NCBI RefSeq assembly: GCF_003012745.1
Contig: NZ_PXYK01000008.1
Location: forward strand, 124,001 to 188,000
Origin: Kumtagia ephedrae
Lineage (GTDB): Bacteria > Pseudomonadota > Alphaproteobacteria > Rhizobiales > Rhizobiaceae
Length of the DNA: 64,000 nucleotides
Reading direction: 5' to 3'
Positions within the stretch are counted from its first letter, which is position 1; each line of letters opens with the position of its first letter. Positions 54,748-64,000 of the stretch are shown piece by piece. A program made the position numbers and the translations under genes. The notes under the pieces were generated by a model that saw only the letters and a list, made by a program, of their open reading frames with translations, made no database searches and was not told where the DNA came from.

Positions 54748-56343
54748 TTGAGTTTGGGACTGTTCGAGCACCCTCTCGCGCTTTTGACCGCGGCCCCTGC
54801 CGCGGTTGTCATCGTGGCTGCGATAGCGGATCGCTTTGCCCTGCCGGCCAAGGTATGGCGCGGCAGCCGCCCGGTCCGCTCGCCGGCGGCCACGGCAGTC
54901 GACTTCGCCGCGTGGATCGCCGTCGTGCTGCTGGTATACGCGCTGTTCTTCGCCATCTCCTGGCGACCGCTCTACGCACTCGCCGGGAGCCTCAGCACCT
55001 TCATTATCTTCACGCTGATTTCACGCGCCAAGTTCCAGTTCATCCGCGAGCCGCTGGTCTTCTCCGACGTGGCGCTCGCCTTCCTGGTCCTGCGGCACAA
55101 GGAAATGTTCTATGCGACATGGCTCAACGTCGCGTTCTGGGTGGTGGCGCTGGGCTATGTGTTCGGCGCATCGGCGCTGTTCATGATCTTCGAGGAGCCG
55201 ATCCTGCCGGGTGTCGCGCAGGAACTGGCGATCGCGGCCGTGCTCGTGGCTGCGGCGGCGCCGGGGCTGCTGCTGTTCCTGTCCGGCATCCGCCAGCCGC
55301 TCGCCGGACTTTCCGCAGCGCTCATCGGCAAGGACGACATCAAGACGCTGACCGTTCGGCTGGGCACATCGGCGGCGCTGCTCTACGGGTTCCTTGCGTG
55401 GCTCGGCCGCCGCGAAGCTCCGCGGCTGCGTCCGGCTGCTTCGAGCTTGTCGGGCGCCGCGGCGCCCGTCGATGCCGCCGGCAAAGGCGACATGCCGCTG
55501 CTGGTCGTGTGGCAGTCCGAATCGTTCATGGACATGCGCCATTTCGGCGTGAAGCTTGCCCTGCCCAATCTCGATCGCCTGCGTCGGCGCGCCGTGGAAT
55601 GGGGCCGCATGTCGAGCGTTTTCGAAGGTGGCTACACGCTGCGCACCGAATTCTCGGTCATTTCCGGGCTGCCGCCTGAGGCGCTGGGCCCCGACGCGTC
55701 CTATCCATATCTGCGCGCCGCCGCCTATTCCGAGATCGCGTGGCCCAACCGCCTCCGCAAGGCCGGGTGGAACACGCATTTCCTGCACCCCTACGACCGC
55801 CGCTTCTTCTCGCGCGACCGCGCCCTGCCGCTGCTCGGCTTCGAGGCGATGACCATGCTCGACGGCTTCGAGCACGACCCGCGACACCAGGGCCCCTACG
55901 TCTCGGACATGACTCTGTCGGAACGGCTGCTCGATCTTTGCCGGGGCGACGGCTCGAAGGGACAGTTCCTGTTCGCCGCCTCGGTCGAGAATCATGGGCC
56001 GTGGCGCCCCAGCCCGCGTGGCGGCGGCGAGCCGCTCGACATCTATCTCGCCATCCTGCAGCGCTCCGATGCCGCGCTGGGCTTCCTTGCCGACGAACTC
56101 GACCGGCTCGACCGCCCCGTCTGGCTCGCCTTCTACGGCGACCATGCGCCGATCCTCAAATCCTTCGCCGATCCGTTTCCCGATCCGAGGACGGACTACG
56201 TGATCGTGCCGATGGCCCGTGCCGCCGAGGGCGCCGCCCCGCAGCCGTCTCCGGTGGAGAAGGCGCCGTGGGAGCTGATCGCCGATATGGTAAGGCATGC
56301 CGGCCTGCGCGGCCCGCTGGCCGATGCCGGAGGCGCCCGATGA
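54748..56343 (+). CDS. rkpI: Membrane-bound sulfatase/LTA-synthase-like protein, RkpI-like
   Basis: A 531-residue protein with about six membrane helices in the first 225 residues and a C-terminal alkaline-phosphatase-fold domain of the sulfatase family. Metal and nucleophile motifs are visible: Glu in VWQSESFMD near 250-258, a Thr nucleophile in GGYTLRTEFSVISG near 294-307, and YGDHAP near 463-468. It probably transfers a phospho-group onto a surface polysaccharide or lipid. It begins with TTG 54748. Its stop overlaps the start of the following rkpJ-like gene. The symbol is by context with the rkp locus. Confidence 0.78.
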   Translation: MSLGLFEHPLALLTAAPAAVVIVAAIADRFALPAKVWRGSRPVRSPAATAVDFAAWIAVVLLVYALFFAISWRPLYALAGSLSTFIIFTLISRAKFQFIREPLVFSDVALAFLVLRHKEMFYATWLNVAFWVVALGYVFGASALFMIFEEPILPGVAQELAIAAVLVAAAAPGLLLFLSGIRQPLAGLSAALIGKDDIKTLTVRLGTSAALLYGFLAWLGRREAPRLRPAASSLSGAAAPVDAAGKGDMPLLVVWQSESFMDMRHFGVKLALPNLDRLRRRAVEWGRMSSVFEGGYTLRTEFSVISGLPPEALGPDASYPYLRAAAYSEIAWPNRLRKAGWNTHFLHPYDRRFFSRDRALPLLGFEAMTMLDGFEHDPRHQGPYVSDMTLSERLLDLCRGDGSKGQFLFAASVENHGPWRPSPRGGGEPLDIYLAILQRSDAALGFLADELDRLDRPVWLAFYGDHAPILKSFADPFPDPRTDYVIVPMARAAEGAAPQPSPVEKAPWELIADMVRHAGLRGPLADAGGAR

Positions 56344-57641
56344 GCCCCGGCGACTTGCTCGGCCCGCCGCTGCGCGGCCGCACCTTCCTGTTCCTGCAGG
56401 GGCCGTCGTCGCCGCTGTTCGCGCGCATCGCCGCGCATCTGGATAAGCTCGGCCACCGCTGCCTGCGCGTCAATCTCTGCGCCGGCGATTGGGTTTTCTG
56501 GCGCCGCCAGGGCGGCATCAATTACCGGGGTAGGCTTGCCGACTGGCCTGCCTTCATCGCGAAGCTGATGGATACCGAAGGGGTCGGCGGCATCGTGCTG
56601 CTCGGCGAGGAGCGGCCGCACCACCTCGCCGCGGCGGAGGCGGCCAAAGCGCGCGGCATTCCTGTCTATGCCGTCGAGATGGGCTACCTCAGGCCGGACT
56701 GGATCCGCATCGAACGCGACGGCAGCGGCTATCATTCGCATTTCCCGACCGATCCTGCCGTGATCCTGAAGGCGGCCGCGGGGCTGCCCGAGCCAGACTT
56801 GAAGGTGCAGCACTACACGCAGTCCTTCCTGGCGGACGCCGTTTACGACCTGCTCTTCAACCTGCCCAACGTCTTTCTGCGGTTCCTGTATCCGCATTAC
56901 CGCTGGCACGCGATCTTCCATCCGCTCGCCGAATACGCCGGCTGGGTCGCCCGGCTGCTGCAGGCGCGGGGCCGCGCCCGCCGGCGCATGATGACGCTGC
57001 AGCGTATCCACGATGCCCGCGATCCCTATTTCGTCTTTCCGCTGCAACTGGAGACGGACTACCAGATCCGTGCCTATTCGAACTTCCGGAGCCAGCGGGA
57101 CGCCATCGCCCTCGTCATCGAGTCGTTCGCGGCCAACGCGGCACCGGATGCGCGCCTGCTGTTCAAGGTGCACCCACTCGACAACGGCCTGATCCCCTGG
57201 GAGAAGGAGATCGCGGCCCATGCGAGGCGCAAGGGCATCGCCGACCGCGTTCACTTCGTCGACGGCGGCAATCTCGCGCGCATGATCATGCTTTCGGCGG
57301 GCGTGGTCACCATCAACTCGACGGCCGGCATCGTCGGCCTGCAGCGCGGCAAGCCGGTCAAGGCGCTCGGCGTCGCCATCTTCGACATACCGGGACTGAC
57401 CGACCCCGGGCCGCTCGATCGCTTCTGGCGGGAGGGCGCCGCGCCCGATCCCGAACTGGTCGACGCGTTCCTGCGCCTGATCGCGGCGACGCTGCACGTT
57501 CGCGGCAACTTCTACTCGTGGGCGGGCGTGGAGGCCGGCGCCGAGGCGATCGCCCGACGCCTGCACGAGGGCAGGGTCAACGAGCCGGGCGGCTTCGTGT
57601 CGGTACCGCCACGCATGCGGCCGGTGGACGCCGCGCCGTGA
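56340..57641 (+). CDS. rkpJ: Capsule polysaccharide export protein, KpsS/RkpJ-like
   Basis: A 433-residue protein of the KpsS/LipB-type capsule family. Recognisable parts include FLFLQGPSSPLFARIAAHLD near residues 16-35, VNLCAGDWVFW, EMGYLRPDWIRIE, YFVFPLQLETDYQIR, KVHPLD near 280 and VVTINSTAGIVGLQRGKPV. KpsS-type proteins add Kdo residues to the lipid anchor of capsules. It is translationally coupled to the upstream gene (ATGA overlap). The 3' end faces rkpG. Confidence 0.85.
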   Translation: MSPGDLLGPPLRGRTFLFLQGPSSPLFARIAAHLDKLGHRCLRVNLCAGDWVFWRRQGGINYRGRLADWPAFIAKLMDTEGVGGIVLLGEERPHHLAAAEAAKARGIPVYAVEMGYLRPDWIRIERDGSGYHSHFPTDPAVILKAAAGLPEPDLKVQHYTQSFLADAVYDLLFNLPNVFLRFLYPHYRWHAIFHPLAEYAGWVARLLQARGRARRRMMTLQRIHDARDPYFVFPLQLETDYQIRAYSNFRSQRDAIALVIESFAANAAPDARLLFKVHPLDNGLIPWEKEIAAHARRKGIADRVHFVDGGNLARMIMLSAGVVTINSTAGIVGLQRGKPVKALGVAIFDIPGLTDPGPLDRFWREGAAPDPELVDAFLRLIAATLHVRGNFYSWAGVEAGAEAIARRLHEGRVNEPGGFVSVPPRMRPVDAAP

Positions 57642-57671
57642 ACGCGCCGCCCTGGCCTTGGGGCTGTAGCG

Positions 57672-59072
57672 CTATGATTCGGCCGCCATCCGGCGCAGGA
57701 CGGCCTCGATATCGACGGAACCCACACCGAAATTGCGGGCGATGAGGGCCTCCAGCTTCTCGGCAGTCCTGCTCACGGCGAACTCGATCTGCTCGGGCGT
57801 GTGCTCGGCGGTGATGAAGAAGCGCAGCCGCGCCTGTCCTTCCGGGACCGCCGGATGGATGATCGGCATCACGTTGATGCCGGCCTCCAGCAGGTCGTTG
57901 CAGAGCTGCGCGGCGCGCATCGAATCGCCGACGATGACCGGGATGACCGAGCAGCCGACGCTCACCCCGGTGTCGAGTCCGCGGGCGCGCGCCAGATCGA
58001 AGAACAGGCGGCCGTTGGCGCGCATGCGCGTGACGCGCTCCGGCTCGCGATCGATCAGGTCGAGCGAGGTCCAGGCGGCCGCGGCGAGCGCCGGCGCCAG
58101 ACCGACGCTGTAGACGAAGCCGCCGGCATGGCCCTTGAGCAGGGTGACCAAGGCCTCGTTGCCGGCGACATAGCCGCCGCAGCTCGCGGTCGTCTTCGAC
58201 AGCGTGCCCATCCAGATGTCGACGTCGCGCGGATTGCAGCCGTGATACTCGGCCGTCCCGCGGCCGGTCCCGCCGATGACGCCGAGCGCATGCGCGTCGT
58301 CGACCATCAGCCAGAAACCGTAGCGCGCCCTGAGTTCGATCAGCCGGCGCAGGTCGGCGACGTCGCCGTCCATGGAGTAGACGCCTTCGACCAGCACCAG
58401 GGTGCGCCGGTGCCGGCCGGCCACCGAGCGCAGGACGCGCTCGAGATCCTCGGCGTCGTTGTGGCGGAAGAAGCGCCGATGCGCGCCGGACAGCTTTGCG
58501 CCCGTCAGCGCGCTGTTGTGGATGAACTCGTCGTGGATGATAAGGTCTTCCGGCCCGAGCAGCGTGCCGATCGCAGTGACGTTGGTCAGATAACCGCTGA
58601 CGAAGACGATCGCCGCCTCGACGCCGTAGAAGGACGCGAGCTTGGCCTCGAGCTCGCCATGGATCGGGCGCTCGCCGGCGACCAGCCGGCTGGCGGAGGC
58701 CGAGATGCCGTAGCGGTCGATCGCCTTCTTGCTGGCCGCGAGCACCTCAGGATGGCGGTTCATGCCGAGATAGTCGTAGGAGGCGAAGTTGACCAGTTCC
58801 CGGCCGTCCACGACGGTGGTGGCGCCCGCCGCCCCGGCATGGCTGCGGAAGAATGGGTTGTCGATGCCGAGCTGGTCGCCGGCCGCGGCCTGCGCCATGA
58901 TCTGCCTGTGCTCAGGCAGGTCGGCGAAGGACGGCACCTGTTCCGTTGGAAACGGCGCGGCCGGCCGCGCGACCCGCTTCGCCGCCGGACGGGCATGGTC
59001 CTTCATGAAACTCAGCACCTGGTCGCGGACGGCGCTGGCGTCTCGGTTCCTGGAGCTCGGAGCGTCCTTCAT
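57672..59072 (-). CDS. rkpG: Alpha-oxoamine synthase family protein, RkpG-like
   Basis: A 466-residue PLP enzyme of the same family as Kbl and serine palmitoyltransferase, here linked to a polyketide or fatty-acid synthase. Motifs are FASYDYLGMNRHPEV, the PLP-ring DDAHALGVIG, and the Schiff-base lysine in TLSKTTASCGG. It may condense an acyl-ACP from RkpA with an amino acid, making an amino-ketone lipid for polysaccharide synthesis. It has a basic N-terminal extension of about 60 residues. It starts within the rkpA stop (ATGA at 59069-59072), so it is coupled to it. Confidence 0.87.
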   Translation of the reverse strand: MKDAPSSRNRDASAVRDQVLSFMKDHARPAAKRVARPAAPFPTEQVPSFADLPEHRQIMAQAAAGDQLGIDNPFFRSHAGAAGATTVVDGRELVNFASYDYLGMNRHPEVLAASKKAIDRYGISASASRLVAGERPIHGELEAKLASFYGVEAAIVFVSGYLTNVTAIGTLLGPEDLIIHDEFIHNSALTGAKLSGAHRRFFRHNDAEDLERVLRSVAGRHRRTLVLVEGVYSMDGDVADLRRLIELRARYGFWLMVDDAHALGVIGGTGRGTAEYHGCNPRDVDIWMGTLSKTTASCGGYVAGNEALVTLLKGHAGGFVYSVGLAPALAAAAWTSLDLIDREPERVTRMRANGRLFFDLARARGLDTGVSVGCSVIPVIVGDSMRAAQLCNDLLEAGINVMPIIHPAVPEGQARLRFFITAEHTPEQIEFAVSRTAEKLEALIARNFGVGSVDIEAVLRRMAAES

Positions 59073-62000
59073 TGCGAGCCTGCCTTTGCCAGCGTCGTAT
59101 GGCGCGTGGCGAGGTGGTCGACGACGGTGACATTGGCGGCCTTGTCGTCGGCCATGCCGGTACCGGCGTGCTCGGTGACCTTGAGGTAGAGCTTGCGCGC
59201 GACGTCGCCGACCGTGGTGCTCTGGGTGACGCTGGACAGCGGCATCTCGAACCCTGTCTTCTGCCGGAAGCTCATGCCAAGCTCCATCGCCATCAGGCTG
59301 TCGAGCCCGACATCCTTGATGATTTTCAGCGGCGAGATCTCGGTCGCCGGGATGCGCAGGATGGTCGCGATCTCGGTGGCGACGAGCTGGAAGATCAACT
59401 GCTCGCCTTCCTCCTGGGTCTTGCCCTGTACCAGCCAGACGAGGTCGATGCGGTCGCCGTCGCCGCCGGCCGACTGGGTCTTGGCCGAGCGCGCGACCAC
59501 TTCGAAGAGCGGCGCGGCGACCGTCTTCAGGTGCCGGGCCATGCCCATGTCGATCTCGGCGATCGCGATCACCGCCGCCTCGACCGTGCCGGGGTCGCGT
59601 CCCACATAGGCGTCGACATAGGCGAGCGCCTGCGCGGCCGACATGCCGGTCTTGCCGATGCGCTTCGACAGGAGATCGTTGACGTCGCTGTTGCGGGCAA
59701 GGAAGCCGGTGTCGGAGATGGCGCCGAAGCCGACGGCGAGCGCCGGCCGGCCTGCGTGCCGGCGCGCCCGGGCCAGCCCTTCGAGATAGCCGTTCGCCGC
59801 GACATAGTTGGCCTGTCCGGGGTTTCCGACCAGCGTCGTCGCCGACGAGAACAGGATGAAGTGATCGAGGGCGTCCTGCCTGGTCAGCCGGTCGAAGATT
59901 GCCGCTGCCCTGGCCTTGGGCGCCACGACCGCGCGCACCCGCTCTTCCGTCAGGTTCTCGATGAGGGCGTCGTCCAGCACCATGGCGGCGTGGACGACCG
60001 TCTTCAGCGGCCCCGAGGCGCGAACGGCCTCGAGCATACCCGTAACCGCCGCCTCGTCGGTGATGTCGCAGGCATGGAGTGAGGTCTTCACGCCCTGCGC
60101 TGCCCACTTGGCGATGGCGGCTGTCGTATCGTCGTCGGCCACGCCGCGGCGCGAGCAGAGCGCGATCTTGCGCGCGCCCTTCTCCACCAGCCAGTGCGCC
60201 GTCGCCAGTCCGAAGCCGCCTATGCCGCCGAGCACGAGATGGACGCCGGCGGGATCGGCGCGCAGGCCGGCCCGCGGAGCCACCAGCACGGCATCCTCGC
60301 CGGGAACGGGCGCCTTGACCACGATCTTGCCGATATGGCCGGAGCCCTGCATCAGTCGGAAGGCGGAAACGATCTCGTCATGCCGGAAGGCGCGGTAGGG
60401 CAGGGGCGTCAGGTCGCCCTTCTCGAACAGCGCGGACAACTCGGCGAGCAGACTGGCGCTCAGCTCCGGCTGGGCGTTGAGCAACTGGTCGGCGTCGATG
60501 CCGAAATAGCTGATGTTGCGGCGGAACGGCCGCAGCCCGATCTTGGTGTCGGCGTAGAAGTCGCGCTTGCCCAGCTCGAGGAAGCGGCCGAACGGCTTGA
60601 GCAGCGACAGGCTCCGCTCCATCGCCTCCGAGAACAGCGAGTTGAGCACGATGTCCACGCCCTTCTGGCCGGTCGCGGCGAGCACGTCCTCCACGAAGGT
60701 GAGCGTGCGCGAGTTGAACACATGGTCGGCGCCCAGGGTCTCCAGCAGCCGACGCTTCTCCACCGATCCCGCCGTGGCGATCACCGTGGCGCCGCGTGCC
60801 TTGGCGACCTGCAGCGCCGCCAGGCCGACGCCGCCAGCGCCGCCATGGATCAGGATCGTCTCGCCGGCGCGGATGCGGGCGAGTTCGACGACCGCGTAGT
60901 AGGCGGTGAGGAAGGCGACCGGCAGCGTCGCCCCGGCGATCGGGTCGATACCGGCCGGCAGCCGCGCCACGCCCGAGCGCTTCACGCAGACATGTGTCGA
61001 GAAGGCCGCCGGGGCGACCGCCATGACGGCTTCGCCCACCGCGAGATCCTTGACGCCGGCGCCGATGGCCAGCACGTGGCCGGCGCACTCCATGCCGATC
61101 GTCGGGCCGGCAAAACCGTCCTCGAGCGCCTCCTCGGGCAACATGCCCATGGCCCACATGACGTCGCGGAAATTGAGCCCGGTGGCGGCAACGGCAATGA
61201 GCACTTCGTCCGGGCCGGGCATGGACGGCGTCGCCGTCTGCCAGACGATGCTGGCGACCTGCGAGGCGACGGCCTGACGGACGGTCGCCGCTGTGAAGTC
61301 GTGCGTGCCGGATTGCCCGCCGCTGGCGGGGCCGGGCACGATCCGCAGTTCCTGCGCATTGCCGGTGTCGGGATCGATCGCCCACTCGCGGTTGTCGCTG
61401 TCGCCGGTCATCAGCGCCAGGGTCTTTTCCAGTCCGACAGCCGGGCCGCCGTCGCAGCCCGACAGATCGACGCTGTGCAGGTCGATCGCCTCGACTTCGT
61501 TGCGCAGCACGCGCAGATAGCTGCGCAGCCCCTCGTCGCGGGCCGAAAGCGGTGTTGCACCGTCCGGAGACTTGCCGGCGGGACTGCCGAGCAGGACGGC
61601 GAGCCGCTTCTTCGCCGCGGCATCGCCGACCTGCAGCGCCTGTGCGACCATGGCCACCTGCATCACGCTCTTCGCCAGCCAGTCCGAGTCGTCTCCCTCG
61701 ACCGCCGCCGGCACGTAGATGACGTTGCGTGCTGCCGGATCGAGGCCGGCAAGGGCAGACGAAAACGCCTGCCGGTCCGCTTCGGCGTCACCTAGGAGAC
61801 GGATCGATGCGAAGGGCGGCCTGCTCTCGAAGGCCGCATCGCCATGATGGACGACCAGCGCCGGCTGCCGTTCCGCCGGCCAGGCCGGCAGCGCGATCGT
61901 GCCGCGTGCCGCCGCTTCCACGGTGACGACGGGTCCCTCCGCAAGTCCGTGCTGCGTTACGGCCGATGCCTCCAGCGGCAACAGGCGCAGCAAGGACTGC

Positions 62001-64000
62001 CAATCCTCCGCCGAGGCCAACTGGCCCACGGGGAACTCGATGCTCTTGCCGCGATCGAACCAGCCATCGCTCAGACCGAAAGCGAAATCGGCAAAGGTGC
62101 TGGGCGCGGGTGCGCAGATCATCAGCTGCGTCGCCGGGCCGAACAGCGCTTCGATGGTCCTTCCGGCGTCATCGCCGCTCATCAGTGCGAAGGCGTGGTC
62201 GGCCGCGCTGATCACGATATCGGCGAGGCCGATCTGGACCACGTCGGACGGACGCGCGATCGTCACCAATGGAGCGGCCTCGAAGGCGATCGAGAGTTCG
62301 GCAAAGGCGGTGTCGCGCGATTCGACCGCGACAAAGGCCGCGCCGGTCTCCGCAGCCAGGCGCGCCAGATTGGCGGTTACCGACCGCGAAACGGTGCCGA
62401 GTTCGACGATGCGGCGCACCGGCCGGACCTCTCCTCCGCCACGAAGCGCCTTGCGCAGCGCAGAGGTGATCATCTTCACCCGCGCGGCGCTGGCCGGCGA
62501 ATGCGCCCTGAGCGTATCGATCGTGGTGTCGCTCAGCACGTTCGGCCGCGTCGATGCCTCGTCGAGGCGCTCGACCGGTCCCGCGTGCAGCCTGTCGAGG
62601 CGGTCCATCGCCTCCAGGTGCACGTCGTTCACCGCGACGATCTCGGCGATGCGGTCCGGCCTGTCGCGATAGACGGCACCGACGATCTCGGCCACCGCGG
62701 GCAACGAGCAGTCGGTCTCGATCCTCCAGTCCCCGTCTTCGCGCCGGGCCAGATCCACCGACTCCAGCAGGTACAGGCAGTTCGCCAGGAAGCATTGGAA
62801 GTCGGCATCGCCGGGCAGCGCGACGGCGGCGAGGATGCCGGTGTTGCGGCTTGCCTTGCGGGCGATCTCGAAGCTGGCGCGGTAGATCGCCGCCTCGATC
62901 ATCTGGGAAGAGCCGTCGCCCTGGTCGTCGCCGGCCTCGAAAAATGGCCCAGGCTTGGCCGGCATCTCCGCAGCGGGCTGGAACGGCGGAACCCGGCTCG
63001 GCACAAGCGCCTGGTGATAGGTGACGTCGTCCAGCGGCTTCTGCTGGCGAAGGTAGGTACGCTTGAAGCGGCAATCTTCGATAACCGCGGCGATTTCGCC
63101 GGATTTGTCGAAGAACGTGAAATCGGCCTTGATCGAGCCTGCCGAAACGCGCCGGATGTCGATCACCGCCCGCGTGAGCGTGCCGCCGGCACCGTAAAGG
63201 CGCGTGCAGCCGAAGCGGACGGGAATATAGGGCGCGCCGCGCGCCTCTCCGGAGATGTCGCCGAACACGGCGACGAGGCCGTGGAAGGCGGCGTCCACGG
63301 AGACCGGGTGCAGGTTATAGGTCACATGCGGATTGCGCGGCGCGGCCGGCAGGTCGAGCGCGACGTCGATCCGGTCCTCGCCGATCCGCGAGGCCTCGCG
63401 CAGAAGCTGGAAGGTCGGACCGTAGTCCAGTCCGAAGTGACGGGCCGTCTCGTAGGCCACGGCACCGGCAATCGGTTCCTTCTGCGCGCGCTTGCGCGCC
63501 GGGACCGGTTTCGGTCGGCCGGCCGGGAGACGGTGGCAGCGGGCGATGGCATGCACCGTCCAATCGTCGCTGCTCAGCCTGTCGCGCGACCTGATCTCGA
63601 TGTCGCCGGTGTCGCCGGAAATGGTCGTCGACAGCTCGCGCAAATGGCTGTCGGACAGTTCGAGCGGACGGAAGATTTCCAGATTGGAGATTTCGACCTG
63701 CTCGGTCTCCAGGAACTGGCTCGCCGCCGAGATCGCAATGTCGAGGAAGGCGCTGCCGGGCAGGATCGGCTGGCCGTCGACGACATGTTCGGCGAGGTCG
63801 GGGAAGAGGTGCGCGTCGACATGGTTCTTCCAGCTTCCGCCGGACCGGTCGATGCGCCAGCCGGCGAGCGTATGCGGCGTATCGAGGCGCCCGTAGAGGT
63901 CGATGGCGTCGCTGGTGAACTCGTGGCGCATGTCGATCGGCTCGAACGGCAGCGACGGCAGTTCGACGCGCGCGTTGCGTGTGCCGAAGGCCTTCCGCCG
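59069..64000 (-). CDS. rkpA: Type I fatty acid/polyketide synthase, RkpA-like (C-terminal part)
   Basis: The gene is cut by the right end of the window; 1643 C-terminal residues are visible and the frame is open at the edge. Domain order in the visible part: the linker after an acyltransferase (LPSLPFEP), a dehydratase with HVVDGQPILP near visible residue 72 and the second catalytic Asp in PVSVDAAFHG, a long less conserved region, enoyl reductase (VAFLTAYYAVVELA with HGGAGGVGLAALQVAKARG), ketoreductase (VLGGIGGFGLATAHWL) and a terminal ACP with VGLDSLMAMELG. The enzyme builds a reduced acyl chain for the rkp polysaccharide lipid. Upstream ketosynthase and acyltransferase lie outside the window. 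Confidence 0.92.
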   Translation of the reverse strand, partial: RRKAFGTRNARVELPSLPFEPIDMRHEFTSDAIDLYGRLDTPHTLAGWRIDRSGGSWKNHVDAHLFPDLAEHVVDGQPILPGSAFLDIAISAASQFLETEQVEISNLEIFRPLELSDSHLRELSTTISGDTGDIEIRSRDRLSSDDWTVHAIARCHRLPAGRPKPVPARKRAQKEPIAGAVAYETARHFGLDYGPTFQLLREASRIGEDRIDVALDLPAAPRNPHVTYNLHPVSVDAAFHGLVAVFGDISGEARGAPYIPVRFGCTRLYGAGGTLTRAVIDIRRVSAGSIKADFTFFDKSGEIAAVIEDCRFKRTYLRQQKPLDDVTYHQALVPSRVPPFQPAAEMPAKPGPFFEAGDDQGDGSSQMIEAAIYRASFEIARKASRNTGILAAVALPGDADFQCFLANCLYLLESVDLARREDGDWRIETDCSLPAVAEIVGAVYRDRPDRIAEIVAVNDVHLEAMDRLDRLHAGPVERLDEASTRPNVLSDTTIDTLRAHSPASAARVKMITSALRKALRGGGEVRPVRRIVELGTVSRSVTANLARLAAETGAAFVAVESRDTAFAELSIAFEAAPLVTIARPSDVVQIGLADIVISAADHAFALMSGDDAGRTIEALFGPATQLMICAPAPSTFADFAFGLSDGWFDRGKSIEFPVGQLASAEDWQSLLRLLPLEASAVTQHGLAEGPVVTVEAAARGTIALPAWPAERQPALVVHHGDAAFESRPPFASIRLLGDAEADRQAFSSALAGLDPAARNVIYVPAAVEGDDSDWLAKSVMQVAMVAQALQVGDAAAKKRLAVLLGSPAGKSPDGATPLSARDEGLRSYLRVLRNEVEAIDLHSVDLSGCDGGPAVGLEKTLALMTGDSDNREWAIDPDTGNAQELRIVPGPASGGQSGTHDFTAATVRQAVASQVASIVWQTATPSMPGPDEVLIAVAATGLNFRDVMWAMGMLPEEALEDGFAGPTIGMECAGHVLAIGAGVKDLAVGEAVMAVAPAAFSTHVCVKRSGVARLPAGIDPIAGATLPVAFLTAYYAVVELARIRAGETILIHGGAGGVGLAALQVAKARGATVIATAGSVEKRRLLETLGADHVFNSRTLTFVEDVLAATGQKGVDIVLNSLFSEAMERSLSLLKPFGRFLELGKRDFYADTKIGLRPFRRNISYFGIDADQLLNAQPELSASLLAELSALFEKGDLTPLPYRAFRHDEIVSAFRLMQGSGHIGKIVVKAPVPGEDAVLVAPRAGLRADPAGVHLVLGGIGGFGLATAHWLVEKGARKIALCSRRGVADDDTTAAIAKWAAQGVKTSLHACDITDEAAVTGMLEAVRASGPLKTVVHAAMVLDDALIENLTEERVRAVVAPKARAAAIFDRLTRQDALDHFILFSSATTLVGNPGQANYVAANGYLEGLARARRHAGRPALAVGFGAISDTGFLARNSDVNDLLSKRIGKTGMSAAQALAYVDAYVGRDPGTVEAAVIAIAEIDMGMARHLKTVAAPLFEVVARSAKTQSAGGDGDRIDLVWLVQGKTQEEGEQLIFQLVATEIATILRIPATEISPLKIIKDVGLDSLMAMELGMSFRQKTGFEMPLSSVTQSTTVGDVARKLYLKVTEHAGTGMADDKAANVTVVDHLATRHTTLAKAGSQ

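Overview
The window is about 64 kb of high-GC, gene-dense chromosomal DNA that looks like a Mesorhizobium-type alphaproteobacterium (Rhizobiales, Phyllobacteriaceae-like). The main reasons are adjacent ndvB and ndvA genes for cyclic beta-1,2-glucan, an rkp-type polysaccharide locus, an aztABCD zinc importer with alphaproteobacterial Zur-type palindromes, a hut operon using the HutF route, and several families of intergenic inverted repeats. This placement is inference from gene content; no rRNA or tRNA gene lies in the window.

Layout. 1-5 kb: 5' end of mutL, a YqaA-type membrane protein, a small secreted protein, a Tat-exported superoxide dismutase, a polysaccharide deacetylase, two linked secreted proteins sharing an unusual Asn/Gly motif, and an SPW membrane protein. 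5-8.3 kb: threonine catabolism (kbl, tdh) separated by a 59-bp inverted repeat, then a Phd/PIN toxin-antitoxin pair. 8.5-13.6 kb: an HPP membrane protein, then tyrosine catabolism (fumarylacetoacetate hydrolase with a divergent MarR regulator; 4-hydroxyphenylpyruvate dioxygenase with a divergent Lrp regulator) around a DinB gene and two small unknowns. 13.8-17.6 kb: a Tat-exported aspartoacylase-like protein, a DUF442 phosphatase-like protein, and an aldo/keto reductase with a divergent LysR regulator.

17.7-22.1 kb: aztDCBA zinc uptake, all on the minus strand, with one perfect Zur-type box before aztA and an imperfect one before aztD. 22.1-24.9 kb: a roughly 1-kb gene-free, hairpin-rich stretch, then a D-arginine-dehydrogenase-like gene and ridA, bracketed by two repeat families in mirror order. 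24.9-33.1 kb: a histidine utilisation cluster (hutC and hutF leftward; hutI, H, G, U, D rightward) with a HutC-type palindrome in the divergent promoter. 33.4-44 kb: ndvB (2856 aa) and its exporter ndvA. 44.2-45.2 kb: a lone ccmC and a stand-alone Lrp ligand-binding domain.

45.3-53.7 kb: a sugar uptake and catabolism locus (aldo/keto reductase, two permeases and binding protein leftward; ATPase, FucU-like mutarotase and ribokinase rightward) with a ParDE-type toxin-antitoxin pair at its centre. 53.7-64 kb: an rkp-type polysaccharide locus (rkpH, rkpI, rkpJ, rkpG and the 3' part of the large polyketide-synthase gene rkpA).

How the genes work together: most of the window is amino-acid catabolism (Thr, Tyr, His, probably D-amino acids), zinc homeostasis and surface or periplasmic polysaccharide production. 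The least explained parts are the secreted-protein pair at 3.2-4.1 kb, the gene-free region at 22.1-22.7 kb, and the repeat-bracketed dehydrogenase/RidA cassette.
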